DNA of 64,000 nucleotides from an uncultured Eubacteriales bacterium (GCA_900542005.1 UQLW01000012.1:10574-74573), one strand, 5' to 3'; shown: positions 8,998 to 17,751, counted from the first letter of the stretch. The notes: a model not told the origin generated them from the letters alone. Made by a program: numbers and translations.

Positions 8998-9093
8998 GTT
9001 GACCTCGTGGGCCGGCGAGCCCTCTTCCCAGGCCTCCCGGCTGCCTCTATCCTTTTTCTTTTGTTTGTCGTACGATAGGTTTATGCATGCTTA

Positions 9094-9122
9094 ATCATAC
9101 ACTTTTATCCGGCAAAAGACAA
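9094..9122 (-). promoter_or_regulatory. SigA-type promoter of the glycosyltransferase gene
   Basis: On the minus strand TTGTCT (9122-9117) and TATGAT (9099-9094) are separated by 17 bases. The leader to the start at 8997 is about 90 bases and GC-rich. Confidence 0.65.
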
Positions 9123-9134
9123 GTAAAATAGCGC

Positions 9135-9758
9135 TTACAATTCCGTCACATTCTGCCATCGCAGCCAGTATCCGCCGCCATTGGCAGCCGCGCAGTAGAT
9201 CCCCTCACCCCCAAAGGGATCCGCTTCCGCCCCGCCCGCGACCAGCGTCCAGCGCCGTCCGGTTTCCGCCTGCGCTCCGATGAAGCAGGGCCTGCCCTCC
9301 CAGATTCCCGCCGTAAAGGTCACGCCCGGCAGCGGAACCAATAGCTCCGGCTGCGGGTCAGCGCCCTGTTCCCCAGGCTGTGGCTCCGCGGCCGGAGGGC
9401 TGCCGCGGCCAGAGCGGGCGGCCAGCGCCTGCAGGGCGGCCTCCGGCGGCGTGGATACGCCGGGAAAGGCCCCCATCAGCCAGGCATCGCCGCTGCGCAT
9501 CACCCATACCCACCCGGTCGCGCAGGGCAGGCTTTCGCATTCGCCCTCCGTCTGCCACCGCCCGGTAAAGGCCGGTGTCGAAGCCATCCGGCGCGTGAGA
9601 TCCATATAGGGCGACCGCCCCTGGACCAGCACCGTCAATTCGCCGCCGGGCGGCCCCTCCAGGGACAGGCGGTACCGGAGCCGCCCGCCCTCCTCCATCA
9701 GCACGCATGTGCCGCCGCCCGCCGCACCTGTCAACCGAAGCCGTATCTGACTAGACAT
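9135..9758 (-). CDS. Hypothetical protein co-transcribed with rsmA
   Basis: This 207-residue protein is not one I recognise. It has no signal peptide or membrane helix. The first half (residues 1-110) looks beta-rich, with alternating hydrophobic strands and many Gly and Arg residues. A low-complexity Pro/Gln/Glu linker lies at about 125-145. The last 60 residues contain 'GIWEGRPCFIGAQAETGRRW' and two nearby Trp residues. The start at 9758 has AGGAGG close upstream, but that site lies in a 7-bp hairpin next to the ATG. It follows rsmA by 44 bases and is probably in the same transcript. Confidence 0.7.
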   Translation of the reverse strand: MSSQIRLRLTGAAGGGTCVLMEEGGRLRYRLSLEGPPGGELTVLVQGRSPYMDLTRRMASTPAFTGRWQTEGECESLPCATGWVWVMRSGDAWLMGAFPGVSTPPEAALQALAARSGRGSPPAAEPQPGEQGADPQPELLVPLPGVTFTAGIWEGRPCFIGAQAETGRRWTLVAGGAEADPFGGEGIYCAAANGGGYWLRWQNVTEL

Positions 9759-9759
9759 G

Positions 9760-9777
9760 CTGCACCTCCTGGTGCAG
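9760..9777 (-). promoter_or_regulatory. Hairpin holding the ribosome binding site of the gene at 9135-9758
   Basis: On the minus strand CTGCACC-AGGA-GGTGCAG forms a perfect 7-bp stem with a 4-base loop that contains the AGGAGG element, two bases from the ATG. This should lower initiation unless opened. No ligand or partner is evident. Confidence 0.5.
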
Positions 9778-9802
9778 ATTATGCGCGGGCGTCAGAATAT
9801 TT

Positions 9803-10612
9803 TCATGCCTGGCCCTTCAATTGGCCTGCCAGCGCGGCAAATTCCTTCACCGTCAGGGTTTCGGGCCGCCTTGCGCCGTCGATACCCAGCTCCGACAGCG
9901 CCGCCTCCAGCCGGCCGGCCGGGAGCCCCAGCCCGCTCAGGGCGTTCTTAAGCTGCTTGCGCCGCTGGGAAAAGGCAGTCCTTAGTATCCGGCCAAAAAG
10001 CGCCTCGTCAAGCCCCGCAAAGGGGTCCGGGCTGTGCCGCTGGAGACGGACCACCGCCGAATCAACCTTGGGCGGCGGCGTAAAGGCCGCGGGGGGTACC
10101 TCAAACAGGATGCCGCCCGAGCCCCAGCGGGCGCAGGCAACGGTCAGCGGGCCGTATTCCCGGCTGCCCGGCGGGCAGACCAGCCGCTGGGCAGCCTCCT
10201 TCTGGATCAGCACCGTGATCGATTCAATGGGCAGGCCGCTGGAAAAGAGCCGCTCCAGAATCGGGGTTGTAATATAATAGGGCAGGTTGGCCACCACGCA
10301 GAAGGGGCCGCCCCCCAGCCGCTCGTGCAGCGGCTTCAGCTCCATGGTCAGGAAATTGCCGAATACCACCTCAGCCTGCGGGTATCGCCCCAGCTCCTGG
10401 CGCAGCAGCGGCTCAAGCGCGGTATCGATCTCCACCGCCACCAGCCTGGCGGCCCGGGCCGCCAGATAGCCCGACAAGTTGCCTGAACCGGGCCCAATTT
10501 CCAGTACGGCGTCCTGCCGTCCTATCCCCGCCCCCTCCACGATGGCCTGCAGGATGGCGGCATCCTCCAGAAAATGCTGGCCCAACGATTTCTTATGCCG
10601 TATCGAAGCCAT
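9803..10612 (-). CDS. rsmA: 16S rRNA dimethyladenosine transferase RsmA (KsgA)
   Basis: This 269-residue enzyme dimethylates the two adjacent adenines near the 3' end of 16S rRNA, a late step in small-subunit maturation. The N-terminal 'KKSLGQHFL' signature, SAM motif I 'EIGPGSGNL' (residues 38-46), 'EID' at 61-63 and catalytic 'NLPYY' (109-113) are all present. The C-terminal helical domain carries 'FSQRRKQLKNAL'. Length is normal. Loss of the Bacillus/E. coli homologue gives kasugamycin resistance. It has its own good promoter and the unknown gene at 9135-9758 follows it. Confidence 0.97.
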   Translation of the reverse strand: MASIRHKKSLGQHFLEDAAILQAIVEGAGIGRQDAVLEIGPGSGNLSGYLAARAARLVAVEIDTALEPLLRQELGRYPQAEVVFGNFLTMELKPLHERLGGGPFCVVANLPYYITTPILERLFSSGLPIESITVLIQKEAAQRLVCPPGSREYGPLTVACARWGSGGILFEVPPAAFTPPPKVDSAVVRLQRHSPDPFAGLDEALFGRILRTAFSQRRKQLKNALSGLGLPAGRLEAALSELGIDGARRPETLTVKEFAALAGQLKGQA

Positions 10613-10650
10613 AAGCCTCTCCCGTTAATGTGTAAACTGTTCTATGTGTC

Positions 10651-10679
10651 ATAGTACAGTTAACCAGCCTATTTGTCAA
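10651..10679 (-). promoter_or_regulatory. SigA-type promoter of rsmA
   Basis: On the minus strand a perfect TTGACA (10679-10674) is followed after 17 bases by TACTAT (10656-10651), 39 bases before the rsmA ATG. Confidence 0.7.
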
Positions 10680-10692
10680 GCCAAAACATGCC

Positions 10693-10731
10693 AAAGGCGC
10701 GCCCGGCTTGGCCGGATACGCGCCCTTGGGT
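10693..10731 (-). terminator. Possible terminator of the YabE-like gene
   Basis: AAGGCGCG (10693-10700) pairs with CGCGCCCTT (about 10720-10728) around an inner GC-rich hairpin. The following T tract on the minus strand is short, so confidence is limited. Confidence 0.45.
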
Positions 10732-10740
10732 GGAAGCGTG

Positions 10741-12246
10741 CTACCGCTTATAGTTATATTCTACTATATATACCGTATAATCCCGCTTCCGGCCCCACTG
10801 GATGCATTCCTCCTCCGTATCCATGAACAGGTCGATCTGATAGGGGCGGTCGTGCCGGAATCCTCCCGTATCCTCCGCCAGGCAGTAGCCATAGCCCGGC
10901 ACATACAAAAGCGTATGATAGGGGATCGTCTGGGGGGCCACCGCCACGGTGCCGGGATTTTCCCGGGTTCGGGTGGCCACCGGCCATGTGCCCAGGGCCG
11001 TCTTGTTCCCGGTATGGGTATAGGCCGTAATCATCATGGACAGCTTCTTTTCATAGGTATCCGGCGTGCCTGGGATCGACCCCTTCGTGGGGGTGGGCGT
11101 GGCCGCAGGTTTTTTTGTCGGACTGGCGGTTTTCTTGGGGGGTGCCGTAGGCTTCGCCGTCTTTTTGGCTGTGGGCTTGGCCGTAGCTTCCGTCTTGTCC
11201 GCTTTCTCCTTGGCCGCGGCGGTGGGCGTCGGCGTAGGCGCCGGGGTGGGGGTAGGCGTCGGCGTGGGCGTGGGTTTGACGCCCTTCACCACCAGCTCGT
11301 TGCGCGGCCGTACCGTGCGCTCCTCGCTTATCACTTCCCGCTCTTTTTCCACGCCGTCCTCATAGAGGATGGATACGGTGCGGACAAGCTCGCCCTCACG
11401 CCCGGTTTGCACGACCTTGCTCTGGCCCACATACATCTCCGGGTCCTCGACTTCCTTCACCTGGTAATAGAGCCGCTCGTTCTCCACCACCGTGTTGGTG
11501 TCATACCGGGTCAGCTTGATGGTCATGCCGTCGGTCAGCTGCGTACCGGCCGAGGGCTCTACCCTGTCGTCCTCATCGTAGGCGAGCCCCGCTTCCTGAA
11601 GGGCATCGGCCACCGTGCCGCTGTAGAAGAAATACCGCTGCTGCTGGCCGGCAGCCTCTATGACCACGCTGATGCGCGGCGAATAGCGGACGGTCATCCC
11701 ATTGACCAGCAGCGTATCGGACGCGGGCTCCACCCTTCCATCATTTCCCAGGAAAAGCCCCTGCTCCTCCAGCAGCTCCGCCACGCTTTGGGCCGTGGTG
11801 ATGCAATACCGCTCCTGGCCGCCGACCAGCAGCGTTATGCTCTTCTGGCTGGCCAGGTAGCTGGCGCCCAGGCCAACCCCGCTCAGGAGCAGGGCAATCG
11901 CCAGCCCCATGGAGGCCGTCGCCACCACCTTATGATGCCGGACTGCGAAGCCCACCCGGGCCTTCAGGCCGACCAGCTGGGCAGCCTCCTGCTCCAGCCG
12001 CTTGCGCCGGTGATGGCTATGCAGCTTCTCCAGGCCGCTCATGCGGCTGGCCCTGCGCCGCTCCACCATCCTGCGGACCCATTCATCCTGCATCAGCGAT
12101 TCTGTCTTTTGGCTCCACCAGGCAAGCAGCCGATCCTTGGGGCCGGGAGCTTTCTGCTTGCGCTGCTCACGCCGGCGGCAGGTTGCATCCAGGCCGTGGC
12201 TGCGGCCCTCCCGCGGCTTGCGCCGGATCAAGTCAGGTAGCTTCAT
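10741..12246 (-). CDS. YabE-like protein: DUF348 repeats, G5 and 3D domain
   Basis: This 501-residue protein is a probable cell-wall hydrolase of the YabE/3D class. A basic cytoplasmic N-terminus of about 110 residues precedes one membrane helix ('ASMGLAIALLLSGVGLGASYLA'). Then come at least two DUF348 ubiquitin-like repeats, a G5 domain ('RTVSILYEDGVEKEREVISEE' region), a Thr-Pro/Ala-Lys spacer typical of a wall-spanning region, and a C-terminal 3D domain with 'DTGG' and 'RPYQIDLFMDT'. The 3D domain is the lytic-transglycosylase-like barrel of MltA-type enzymes. An upstream ATG at 12309 lies inside the promoter spacer and so cannot be used; 12246 is the first ATG in the transcript, though its ribosome site is weak. 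Confidence 0.85.
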   Translation of the reverse strand: MKLPDLIRRKPREGRSHGLDATCRRREQRKQKAPGPKDRLLAWWSQKTESLMQDEWVRRMVERRRASRMSGLEKLHSHHRRKRLEQEAAQLVGLKARVGFAVRHHKVVATASMGLAIALLLSGVGLGASYLASQKSITLLVGGQERYCITTAQSVAELLEEQGLFLGNDGRVEPASDTLLVNGMTVRYSPRISVVIEAAGQQQRYFFYSGTVADALQEAGLAYDEDDRVEPSAGTQLTDGMTIKLTRYDTNTVVENERLYYQVKEVEDPEMYVGQSKVVQTGREGELVRTVSILYEDGVEKEREVISEERTVRPRNELVVKGVKPTPTPTPTPTPAPTPTPTAAAKEKADKTEATAKPTAKKTAKPTAPPKKTASPTKKPAATPTPTKGSIPGTPDTYEKKLSMMITAYTHTGNKTALGTWPVATRTRENPGTVAVAPQTIPYHTLLYVPGYGYCLAEDTGGFRHDRPYQIDLFMDTEEECIQWGRKRDYTVYIVEYNYKR

Positions 12247-12297
12247 GCGCTCTGCACCAACTTTCTCATTTCTTTCTATTGGGTTAATTTTGTTACG

Positions 12298-12326
12298 ATT
12301 ATATTTCATTTATGTGACTTTGTCAA
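12298..12326 (-). promoter_or_regulatory. Consensus promoter of the YabE-like gene
   Basis: TTGACA (12326-12321) and TATAAT (12303-12298) on the minus strand match SigA consensus exactly with a 17-base spacer. Transcription would begin near 12291, which excludes the ATG at 12309. Confidence 0.85.
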
Positions 12327-12372
12327 CAAAACCGCTGCGAAGTGGGGGTTATGACACGGTTCGACCCAATCT

Positions 12373-12400
12373 TTGACTATTCGGCACAGTATGATATAAT
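12373..12400 (+). promoter_or_regulatory. SigA promoter of the penicillin-binding protein gene
   Basis: TTGACT (12373-12378) and TATAAT (12395-12400) are spaced by 16 bases, 29 bases before the ATG at 12430. It is back-to-back with the promoter of the YabE-like gene. Confidence 0.8.
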
Positions 12401-12429
12401 AAGCGTAATCTTGAACAGGGGAGTATAGC

Positions 12430-14637
12430 ATGAAGCGATGGTTCAAAGGCCTTAGCGCTATTTTGGTGCTGGTCATGCTGTTGACCACAAGCGGCTGTGG
12501 CTCCGCCCCGACGGACCCCTCCGCCGAGATGCTCAGCTATCTGACAAACCGGGAATATGCCCGTATCTATAAGCTGCTGGACCCGGACAGCCTGAACGGG
12601 ATGACGCTGGCCGAAATGACGGACCGATACGAAAGCGTCTATTCTACGCTGAGCATCACCTCGCTGTCTGCCCGTATCCTGGAGAACGTGCAGACTGACG
12701 CCAACACACGAAGGGTTACCGTCCTGATGAGCTACCAGAGCGATAAGCTTGGCGAGCTCAATATGGGCAACGAGATCACCATGGTGTATAAAGGCGGCCA
12801 GTGGCTATTGACTTGGTCGCCTTCCCTGCTGCTGCCCGGCATGGAGGAGGGGGACTCGCTCCGGCTGAACAACATCGCCGCCCAGCGCGGCGAAATCTTC
12901 GACGTCAACGGCGAGCTGCTGGCGCAGAACGACTATGCCATTACGGTCTATGCCCAGAGCGATGAGATCAAGGATCCCGATACGCTGGCCCGGCTGGCGT
13001 CGCCGCTGTTATCCATGACGGAGACGGATATTCTCAAAAAGATTGATCCCGAGCGCTTTCAGGAGCAGGAGGAGCCGGAGACCACCGCCGCCGATACGGA
13101 AAAGGGCACCTCTGTCGACGAGGAGCAAATCGAGGTATCCCGCTCCATTGCGCTGAAGGTTTTCCCCAAGGACGATCTGGACGAGGCGCTGGAGGAGCAG
13201 ATCCTTCAGATCGAAGGCCTGCATGTGGATCGTTCCTCCATGACCCCGATCCGCTATTATCCCTACGGCAGCGTCCTCTCCCATACGCTGGGCTATACCG
13301 GCGTCATCACGGCTGAGGACAAGGAAAAGGAGGAATATGCCAACCTGGCCGACGGGACGCTGATCGGCCGCTCCGGCCTGGAGGCCGCCTATGACGACGT
13401 GCTGCGCGGCGTATCCGGGTACGAGCTCGCCATCTATGACAAAACCGGCGCCAAGAAGCAGATCCTGGCCAGCGTGCCCGCGGTGGATGGCAGCGACCTG
13501 CGGTTGACCGTGGACCTATCCATGGAGCAGACCGTGGAAACCCTCCTGCTGCAGCATCTGACCAGCGATATGAGCGGTTCTGTGATCGTCCTGGACCCTA
13601 AAACCGGGGCTGTCGATGCAATCGCCAACTATCCGACCTTTGACCCCAATATCTTCTCCTATACGGTCAGCCAGTCGGTATGGGATTATCTTACCGATGA
13701 AGCCAACCGCACGCCCCTTTACAACCGCTCTACGCTGGGCCTTTATCCCCCGGGCTCTACGCTCAAACCCTTCGTAGGGGCGATCGGCCTGATGACGGGC
13801 GCCATTACCCTCGACTTTGCCATGGACCAGAGCCGCATCGAAAACAACGAGTGGAAGCCCGACGACGAGCGGTGGGTCTATCCGCCCATCCGCCGTGTCA
13901 GCGCCACCGCGGATCCCCTCAATCTTTACCATGCCATTGTCAATTCTGACAATATTTTCTTCGCCTATACCGCGCTGGCCATTGGCGCCGACGCCTTCCG
14001 CGAGGCGCTGAAGAATCTCGGCTTTGAGGATGAAGACTTCCCCTTTGACCTGCCGGTCTCCACCAGCCGCATCTCCAACGAGGATGAATTCAGCTCGCAG
14101 AAGCTGCTGGCCGACTCCGGCTATGGCCAGGGCGAGCTATTGATCTCGCCGCTGCAGATGGCCTCCATCTTCAGCGCCCTGGCCAATGGCGGCGACGTCT
14201 ACCAGCCCTATATCGTCTCCTCCGTCAAGCGTACGGAGGGAATCAAATACGTCACGGAAAGCCAGACGGAGCCCACCCTCTACCGGTCTGAAATCATCTC
14301 CGCCGAAACGGTGGACGCCCTTCAGGAGATGCTGCGGGGCGTGGTAACCGACGGTACCGGCTCGGCCATCGATATCGCCGGCCTGAAGGTGCACGCCAAG
14401 ACCGGCACCGCCCAGGTCGGCTCCGATAATTCCCGGGAGATTGCCTGGCTGATCGGCTATAACACGGAAGGGGACAACCAGCGCCTTGTCTGCGTGATGG
14501 TGGAGGTGCCGGCCAACGAGGGCGGCGTGCGCAACGCCATTGCCAAGGGCATTTTCCAAGCCATCAAGGCCGGCCCTAACCTTGTGCAGCCTACGTCTAC
14601 GCCGGAGCCTACCGCAACGCCGGAGCCCGCTGAATAA
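12430..14637 (+). CDS. Lipoprotein class B penicillin-binding protein with MecA-type N domain
   Basis: This 735-residue D,D-transpeptidase cross-links peptidoglycan outside the membrane. The signal peptide ends in lipobox 'TTSGC' with Cys23. An NTF2-like MecA_N domain spans about 30-145. The PBP dimerisation domain is at about 150-380, and the transpeptidase domain follows with S443-TLK, S506-DN and K657-TG. The arrangement resembles Bacillus PbpC (PBP3) and staphylococcal PBP2a, which have low beta-lactam affinity; whether this one does is not readable. A Thr/Pro/Glu tail closes the protein. GGGGAG precedes the ATG. The gene is a single transcription unit with its own promoter and terminator. 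Confidence 0.93.
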   Translation: MKRWFKGLSAILVLVMLLTTSGCGSAPTDPSAEMLSYLTNREYARIYKLLDPDSLNGMTLAEMTDRYESVYSTLSITSLSARILENVQTDANTRRVTVLMSYQSDKLGELNMGNEITMVYKGGQWLLTWSPSLLLPGMEEGDSLRLNNIAAQRGEIFDVNGELLAQNDYAITVYAQSDEIKDPDTLARLASPLLSMTETDILKKIDPERFQEQEEPETTAADTEKGTSVDEEQIEVSRSIALKVFPKDDLDEALEEQILQIEGLHVDRSSMTPIRYYPYGSVLSHTLGYTGVITAEDKEKEEYANLADGTLIGRSGLEAAYDDVLRGVSGYELAIYDKTGAKKQILASVPAVDGSDLRLTVDLSMEQTVETLLLQHLTSDMSGSVIVLDPKTGAVDAIANYPTFDPNIFSYTVSQSVWDYLTDEANRTPLYNRSTLGLYPPGSTLKPFVGAIGLMTGAITLDFAMDQSRIENNEWKPDDERWVYPPIRRVSATADPLNLYHAIVNSDNIFFAYTALAIGADAFREALKNLGFEDEDFPFDLPVSTSRISNEDEFSSQKLLADSGYGQGELLISPLQMASIFSALANGGDVYQPYIVSSVKRTEGIKYVTESQTEPTLYRSEIISAETVDALQEMLRGVVTDGTGSAIDIAGLKVHAKTGTAQVGSDNSREIAWLIGYNTEGDNQRLVCVMVEVPANEGGVRNAIAKGIFQAIKAGPNLVQPTSTPEPTATPEPAE

Positions 14638-14652
14638 GATCGTTCCAACCCA

Positions 14653-14680
14653 GGATGGGGCCTTGCCCCATCCTTTTTTT
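14653..14680 (+). terminator. Terminator after the penicillin-binding protein gene
   Basis: GGATGGGG (14653-14660) pairs with CCCCATCC (14666-14673), followed by seven T residues. Confidence 0.9.
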
Positions 14681-14748
14681 CTGGCTGCCCTTCGCCCAGA
14701 AGCGTCCTTAGTCAATAAACGATATACCCAAGCCCCGGCCCTTTCACC

Positions 14749-14754
14749 TATAAT
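14749..14754 (+). promoter_or_regulatory. -10 element upstream of the glycyl-radical operon
   Basis: A perfect TATAAT lies 35 bases before the activase start, but no -35 hexamer is present at 16-18 bases, as expected for an activator-dependent promoter. Confidence 0.4.
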
Positions 14755-14788
14755 AGGCCTATGAATGCTCCTATAAGGAGGGTCTTGC

Positions 14789-15652
14789 TTGCAGGCAATC
14801 TTGTTCCATATCCAGCGCTTCAGCCTTTATGATGGCCCGGGGATACGCACCACGCTCTTTTTCAAGGGCTGCCCCCTCGCCTGCCGTTGGTGCCATAACC
14901 CCGAATCCATCTCGCCCCGGCCCCAGCGCCTGTCCCATCCCAGCCGCTGTGTAGGCTGCGGCCGGTGCCGTCAGGTATGCCCCGCGCCGCCCTGCACCGG
15001 CTGCATGGCCTGCGCCGGCGCCTGCCCTACGGGTGCCCTGGAGGCGGCTGGGCGGGCCTATTCCCTGCAGGAAGCGGCCGACGCCGCCCTTGAGGACCGC
15101 CTCTTTTATCAGGATGGCGGCGGTGTGACCCTCTCCGGCGGCGAGCCGCTGATGCAGGGCGGTTTTGCCGCCGCGTTGGCCGCCCGCCTTTCCCATGAGG
15201 GCATATCGGTCGCGGTCGATACCTCCGGCTGCGTCCCCTGGCCCAGCCTTGAGGCCATGCTCCCGCATACCGCATTATTCCTCTACGATCTAAAGGCGCT
15301 GGATGAGGGGCTGCACCGCCGTCTTACCGGCGTATCCAACCGCCTCATCCTCCGCAACCTGGACCGGCTCTGCAGGGCCGGAGCCTGCATACGCATCCGG
15401 ATCCCCGTCATTCCCGGCTTAAACGACGGCGAACTGGAGGCGCTGGCCCGGTACATTGCCCCGCTGCCGGTAGAGGGCGTGGAGCTGATGGCCTACCACG
15501 ATACCGCCCGGGGGAAATATGAGGCCCTTGGCTTGCCCTATCCCCTGGAGGATACGCCCCTGCCCACCCAACAGCAGATGGGGCATTGGATCAGCCGTAT
15601 GAAAGGCCATGGAATCAGCGCCCAATGCGCTGCCTGGAAAGGAGAAGCATGA
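14789..15652 (+). CDS. Glycyl-radical enzyme activating protein (radical SAM)
   Basis: This 287-residue radical-SAM enzyme generates the glycyl radical on its partner, encoded next. The start is TTG at 14789 with AAGGAGG 6 bases upstream. The CxxxCxxC SAM cluster is C28-C32-C35 ('GCPLACRWC'). A ferredoxin-like insert follows with two CxxCxxCxxxC sets (C54, C57, C60, C64 and C69, C72, C75, C79), typical of activases for enzymes other than pyruvate formate-lyase. 'TLSGGEPL' is the GGE motif. Its stop overlaps the enzyme start by 4 bases (ATGA), so the two are translationally coupled. Oxygen-sensitive chemistry implies anaerobic growth. Confidence 0.93.
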   Translation: MQAILFHIQRFSLYDGPGIRTTLFFKGCPLACRWCHNPESISPRPQRLSHPSRCVGCGRCRQVCPAPPCTGCMACAGACPTGALEAAGRAYSLQEAADAALEDRLFYQDGGGVTLSGGEPLMQGGFAAALAARLSHEGISVAVDTSGCVPWPSLEAMLPHTALFLYDLKALDEGLHRRLTGVSNRLILRNLDRLCRAGACIRIRIPVIPGLNDGELEALARYIAPLPVEGVELMAYHDTARGKYEALGLPYPLEDTPLPTQQQMGHWISRMKGHGISAQCAAWKGEA

Positions 15653-17751
15653 TGCAACTACCCGCCCCCACTGCCCGCGTCGAAGCCCTGCGGGCCGAAT
15701 GCCTGAGCCGTACTGTGCCCAACCTGGAGGGCGCCCATCGCTATCTGGATTTTCTTCGGGGCTGGCAGGCGGCCGCCGGCTGTCCCTATGGCCAGCCCCA
15801 GCGGGTGGGCCTGGCCCGCGCCTATGCCCTGGCCCACGCCCGCCCGGTGCTCTATCCCGGGCAGCTTATCGTGGGCTTGCCCGACTTTTCACCGCTGACC
15901 CCTGAAGAAGCCCAAGAGCTGGAGGGGCTCCGCGCCGTACACCAGGCCATGATCGCCCATGAAGGGCAGATTGCCCATATGGCGGTGGACTATGAAAAGC
16001 TGCTCCGCCTGGGCATCGATGGCGTGATCGCAGAGATCGAAGGCCGCCGCGCCGCCCTGGACCTCACCCAGGCGGATGATATCGAATCCGAGGCCTTTTA
16101 CCTGGGGGCGCTGGCTGTATTGGAGGCGGTGAAGGCATACGCCGCCCATTATGCCCAGGCCTGCCTGGACGAGGCCCGCCGCGCATCGCCGGCCCGCGCC
16201 CGGGAGCTCGCCGGGATCGCCGCTACCCTGCAGGTTGTCCCCGCCTCCGCCGCCCAGGATTTCCGGCAGGCGCTGCAAAGCGTATGGTTTTTGACCCAAT
16301 GCCTGGAGGGCCTGCATCAGCTGGGGCGGCCCGACCGGTACCTGATCGAATACTACCGGCGCGACCTGGCCCAAGGGCGTCTGACGGAGCAGGACGCCCT
16401 CGAGCTTCTGGATTGTGTCAGCATCCTGTATAATGACCTCGTGCCCTCGGGCCTTGCGGTGGGGTACATGGTCGGCGGCCGGGATGCCGCGGGCCATGAT
16501 GCCTGCAACGAGCTCACCCGGCTCATGCTGCTTACCATTGGCCATACCCGCATGATCTATCCCGGTATCGGCCTGTGCTGCCACGCCGGGCTTCCCGATG
16601 ATGTCATGGAGCTCGCAATAGAGATGATCGCCCGGGGCTGCTCCCATCCCGCTTTGTTCAATGACGAGGTCATCACCCGGGGCCTGCGCCGCCGGGGGCT
16701 GAGCGCCCAGCGCGCCTGCCAGTATGTCCATTCCACCTGCGTCGAGATCACGCCCTGCGCCGCCTCGGCGGTCTTTGTCGCCTCTCCCTACCATAACCTG
16801 ACCGGCTATCTCCTGGATGTCATGCTGCCTGAGCCGGCAAGCTTTGAGGCGCTGCTGGAGGCCTATCGCGCGCATCTGGCCCAGCGGATCCGCGAAGAGG
16901 TAATCGACCAGAACCGCATCCAGATGAACCGCTACCATCACGGCGGCTGGCCGCTGGCCTCCTGCTTTGTCGACGATTGCCTGGCGCGCGGCCGGGATAT
17001 GGACCGGGGCGGCGCTTTGGTCAACTGGGTCACGCCCTCCTTTGTAGGTATGGCCAACCTGGCCGACGCGCTGGAGGCCATCCGTATCCTGGTCTATGAG
17101 CAGCGGCGCTATACCATGGCGCAGCTCAAGGCTATCCTGGATGCAAATTTCGAGGGGCATGAGGCGCTGCGCCAGGAAATTCTGCATAAGCTGCCCCACT
17201 ATGGCAATGGGCAGGCCTCGGTCGACGGGCTTATCCCCCGGATAACGGGCTGGATCAGGGAGGAATGCGCGCGGTATACCAATTACCGCGGTGACGCCTT
17301 CATCCCTTCGCTGTTTTGCTGGATCATGCACGAGCAACTGGGCCGCGGCACCGGGGCTACGCCCGACGGCCGCCTGGCCGGCCAGGCCTTTGGCGATGGT
17401 TCCGGCCCAGCCCAGGGCAGGGAGTATCAAGGGCCTACCGCCAGCCTGCTCTCCTCCACCAGTTGGGACCATGAGCCCTTTCTGGGCGGTATTGCCGTGA
17501 ATTTTAAGTTTGACGCGCAGTTTTTCACCGGCGAGACCCGCCAGAAGATGAAAACGCTGCTGAAGGCCTTTCTGGACCGGGGCGGCTTTGAAACCCAGGT
17601 AAATGTGGTCAGCGCCGATACGCTGCTGAAGGCCCGGGAAAATCCGGAGCAATACCAGGATCTGGTGGTGCGCATCGGCGGCTATTCGGATTATTTTGTG
17701 CGTCTATCGCCCCAAATGCAGCAGGAGGTCATTGCGCGCACAGCCCATTGA
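15649..17751 (+). CDS. Glycyl-radical enzyme, substrate unassigned
   Basis: This 700-residue protein is a pyruvate-formate-lyase-like glycyl-radical enzyme. The ATG at 15649 has GGAG upstream and overlaps the activase stop. The radical site is G678 in 'RIGGYSDYF' near the C-terminus. The active-site Cys is C364 in 'STCVEITPCA', followed by Glu366 as in dehydratase/lyase members ('CVE') rather than the Cys-Cys pair of pyruvate formate-lyase. At 700 residues it is shorter than the well-studied diol dehydratases and choline lyase (about 780-850). No microcompartment, transporter or dehydrogenase gene is adjacent to reveal the substrate. Pocket comparison would be needed for assignment. Confidence 0.9.
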   Translation: MMQLPAPTARVEALRAECLSRTVPNLEGAHRYLDFLRGWQAAAGCPYGQPQRVGLARAYALAHARPVLYPGQLIVGLPDFSPLTPEEAQELEGLRAVHQAMIAHEGQIAHMAVDYEKLLRLGIDGVIAEIEGRRAALDLTQADDIESEAFYLGALAVLEAVKAYAAHYAQACLDEARRASPARARELAGIAATLQVVPASAAQDFRQALQSVWFLTQCLEGLHQLGRPDRYLIEYYRRDLAQGRLTEQDALELLDCVSILYNDLVPSGLAVGYMVGGRDAAGHDACNELTRLMLLTIGHTRMIYPGIGLCCHAGLPDDVMELAIEMIARGCSHPALFNDEVITRGLRRRGLSAQRACQYVHSTCVEITPCAASAVFVASPYHNLTGYLLDVMLPEPASFEALLEAYRAHLAQRIREEVIDQNRIQMNRYHHGGWPLASCFVDDCLARGRDMDRGGALVNWVTPSFVGMANLADALEAIRILVYEQRRYTMAQLKAILDANFEGHEALRQEILHKLPHYGNGQASVDGLIPRITGWIREECARYTNYRGDAFIPSLFCWIMHEQLGRGTGATPDGRLAGQAFGDGSGPAQGREYQGPTASLLSSTSWDHEPFLGGIAVNFKFDAQFFTGETRQKMKTLLKAFLDRGGFETQVNVVSADTLLKARENPEQYQDLVVRIGGYSDYFVRLSPQMQQEVIARTAH

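Noticed and set aside
8998..9093. Cyclic-di-GMP (GEMM) riboswitch upstream of the glycosyltransferase
   Set aside because: The conserved GEMM core sequences and tetraloop receptor are not present.
10708..12240. Open frame antisense to the YabE-like gene
   Set aside because: It contains Arg/Gly low-complexity sequence produced by the Thr-Pro-rich sense coding region.
15889..17652. Long open frame antisense to the glycyl-radical enzyme
   Set aside because: It is a compositional shadow without motifs. The sense protein has the radical and Cys sites.
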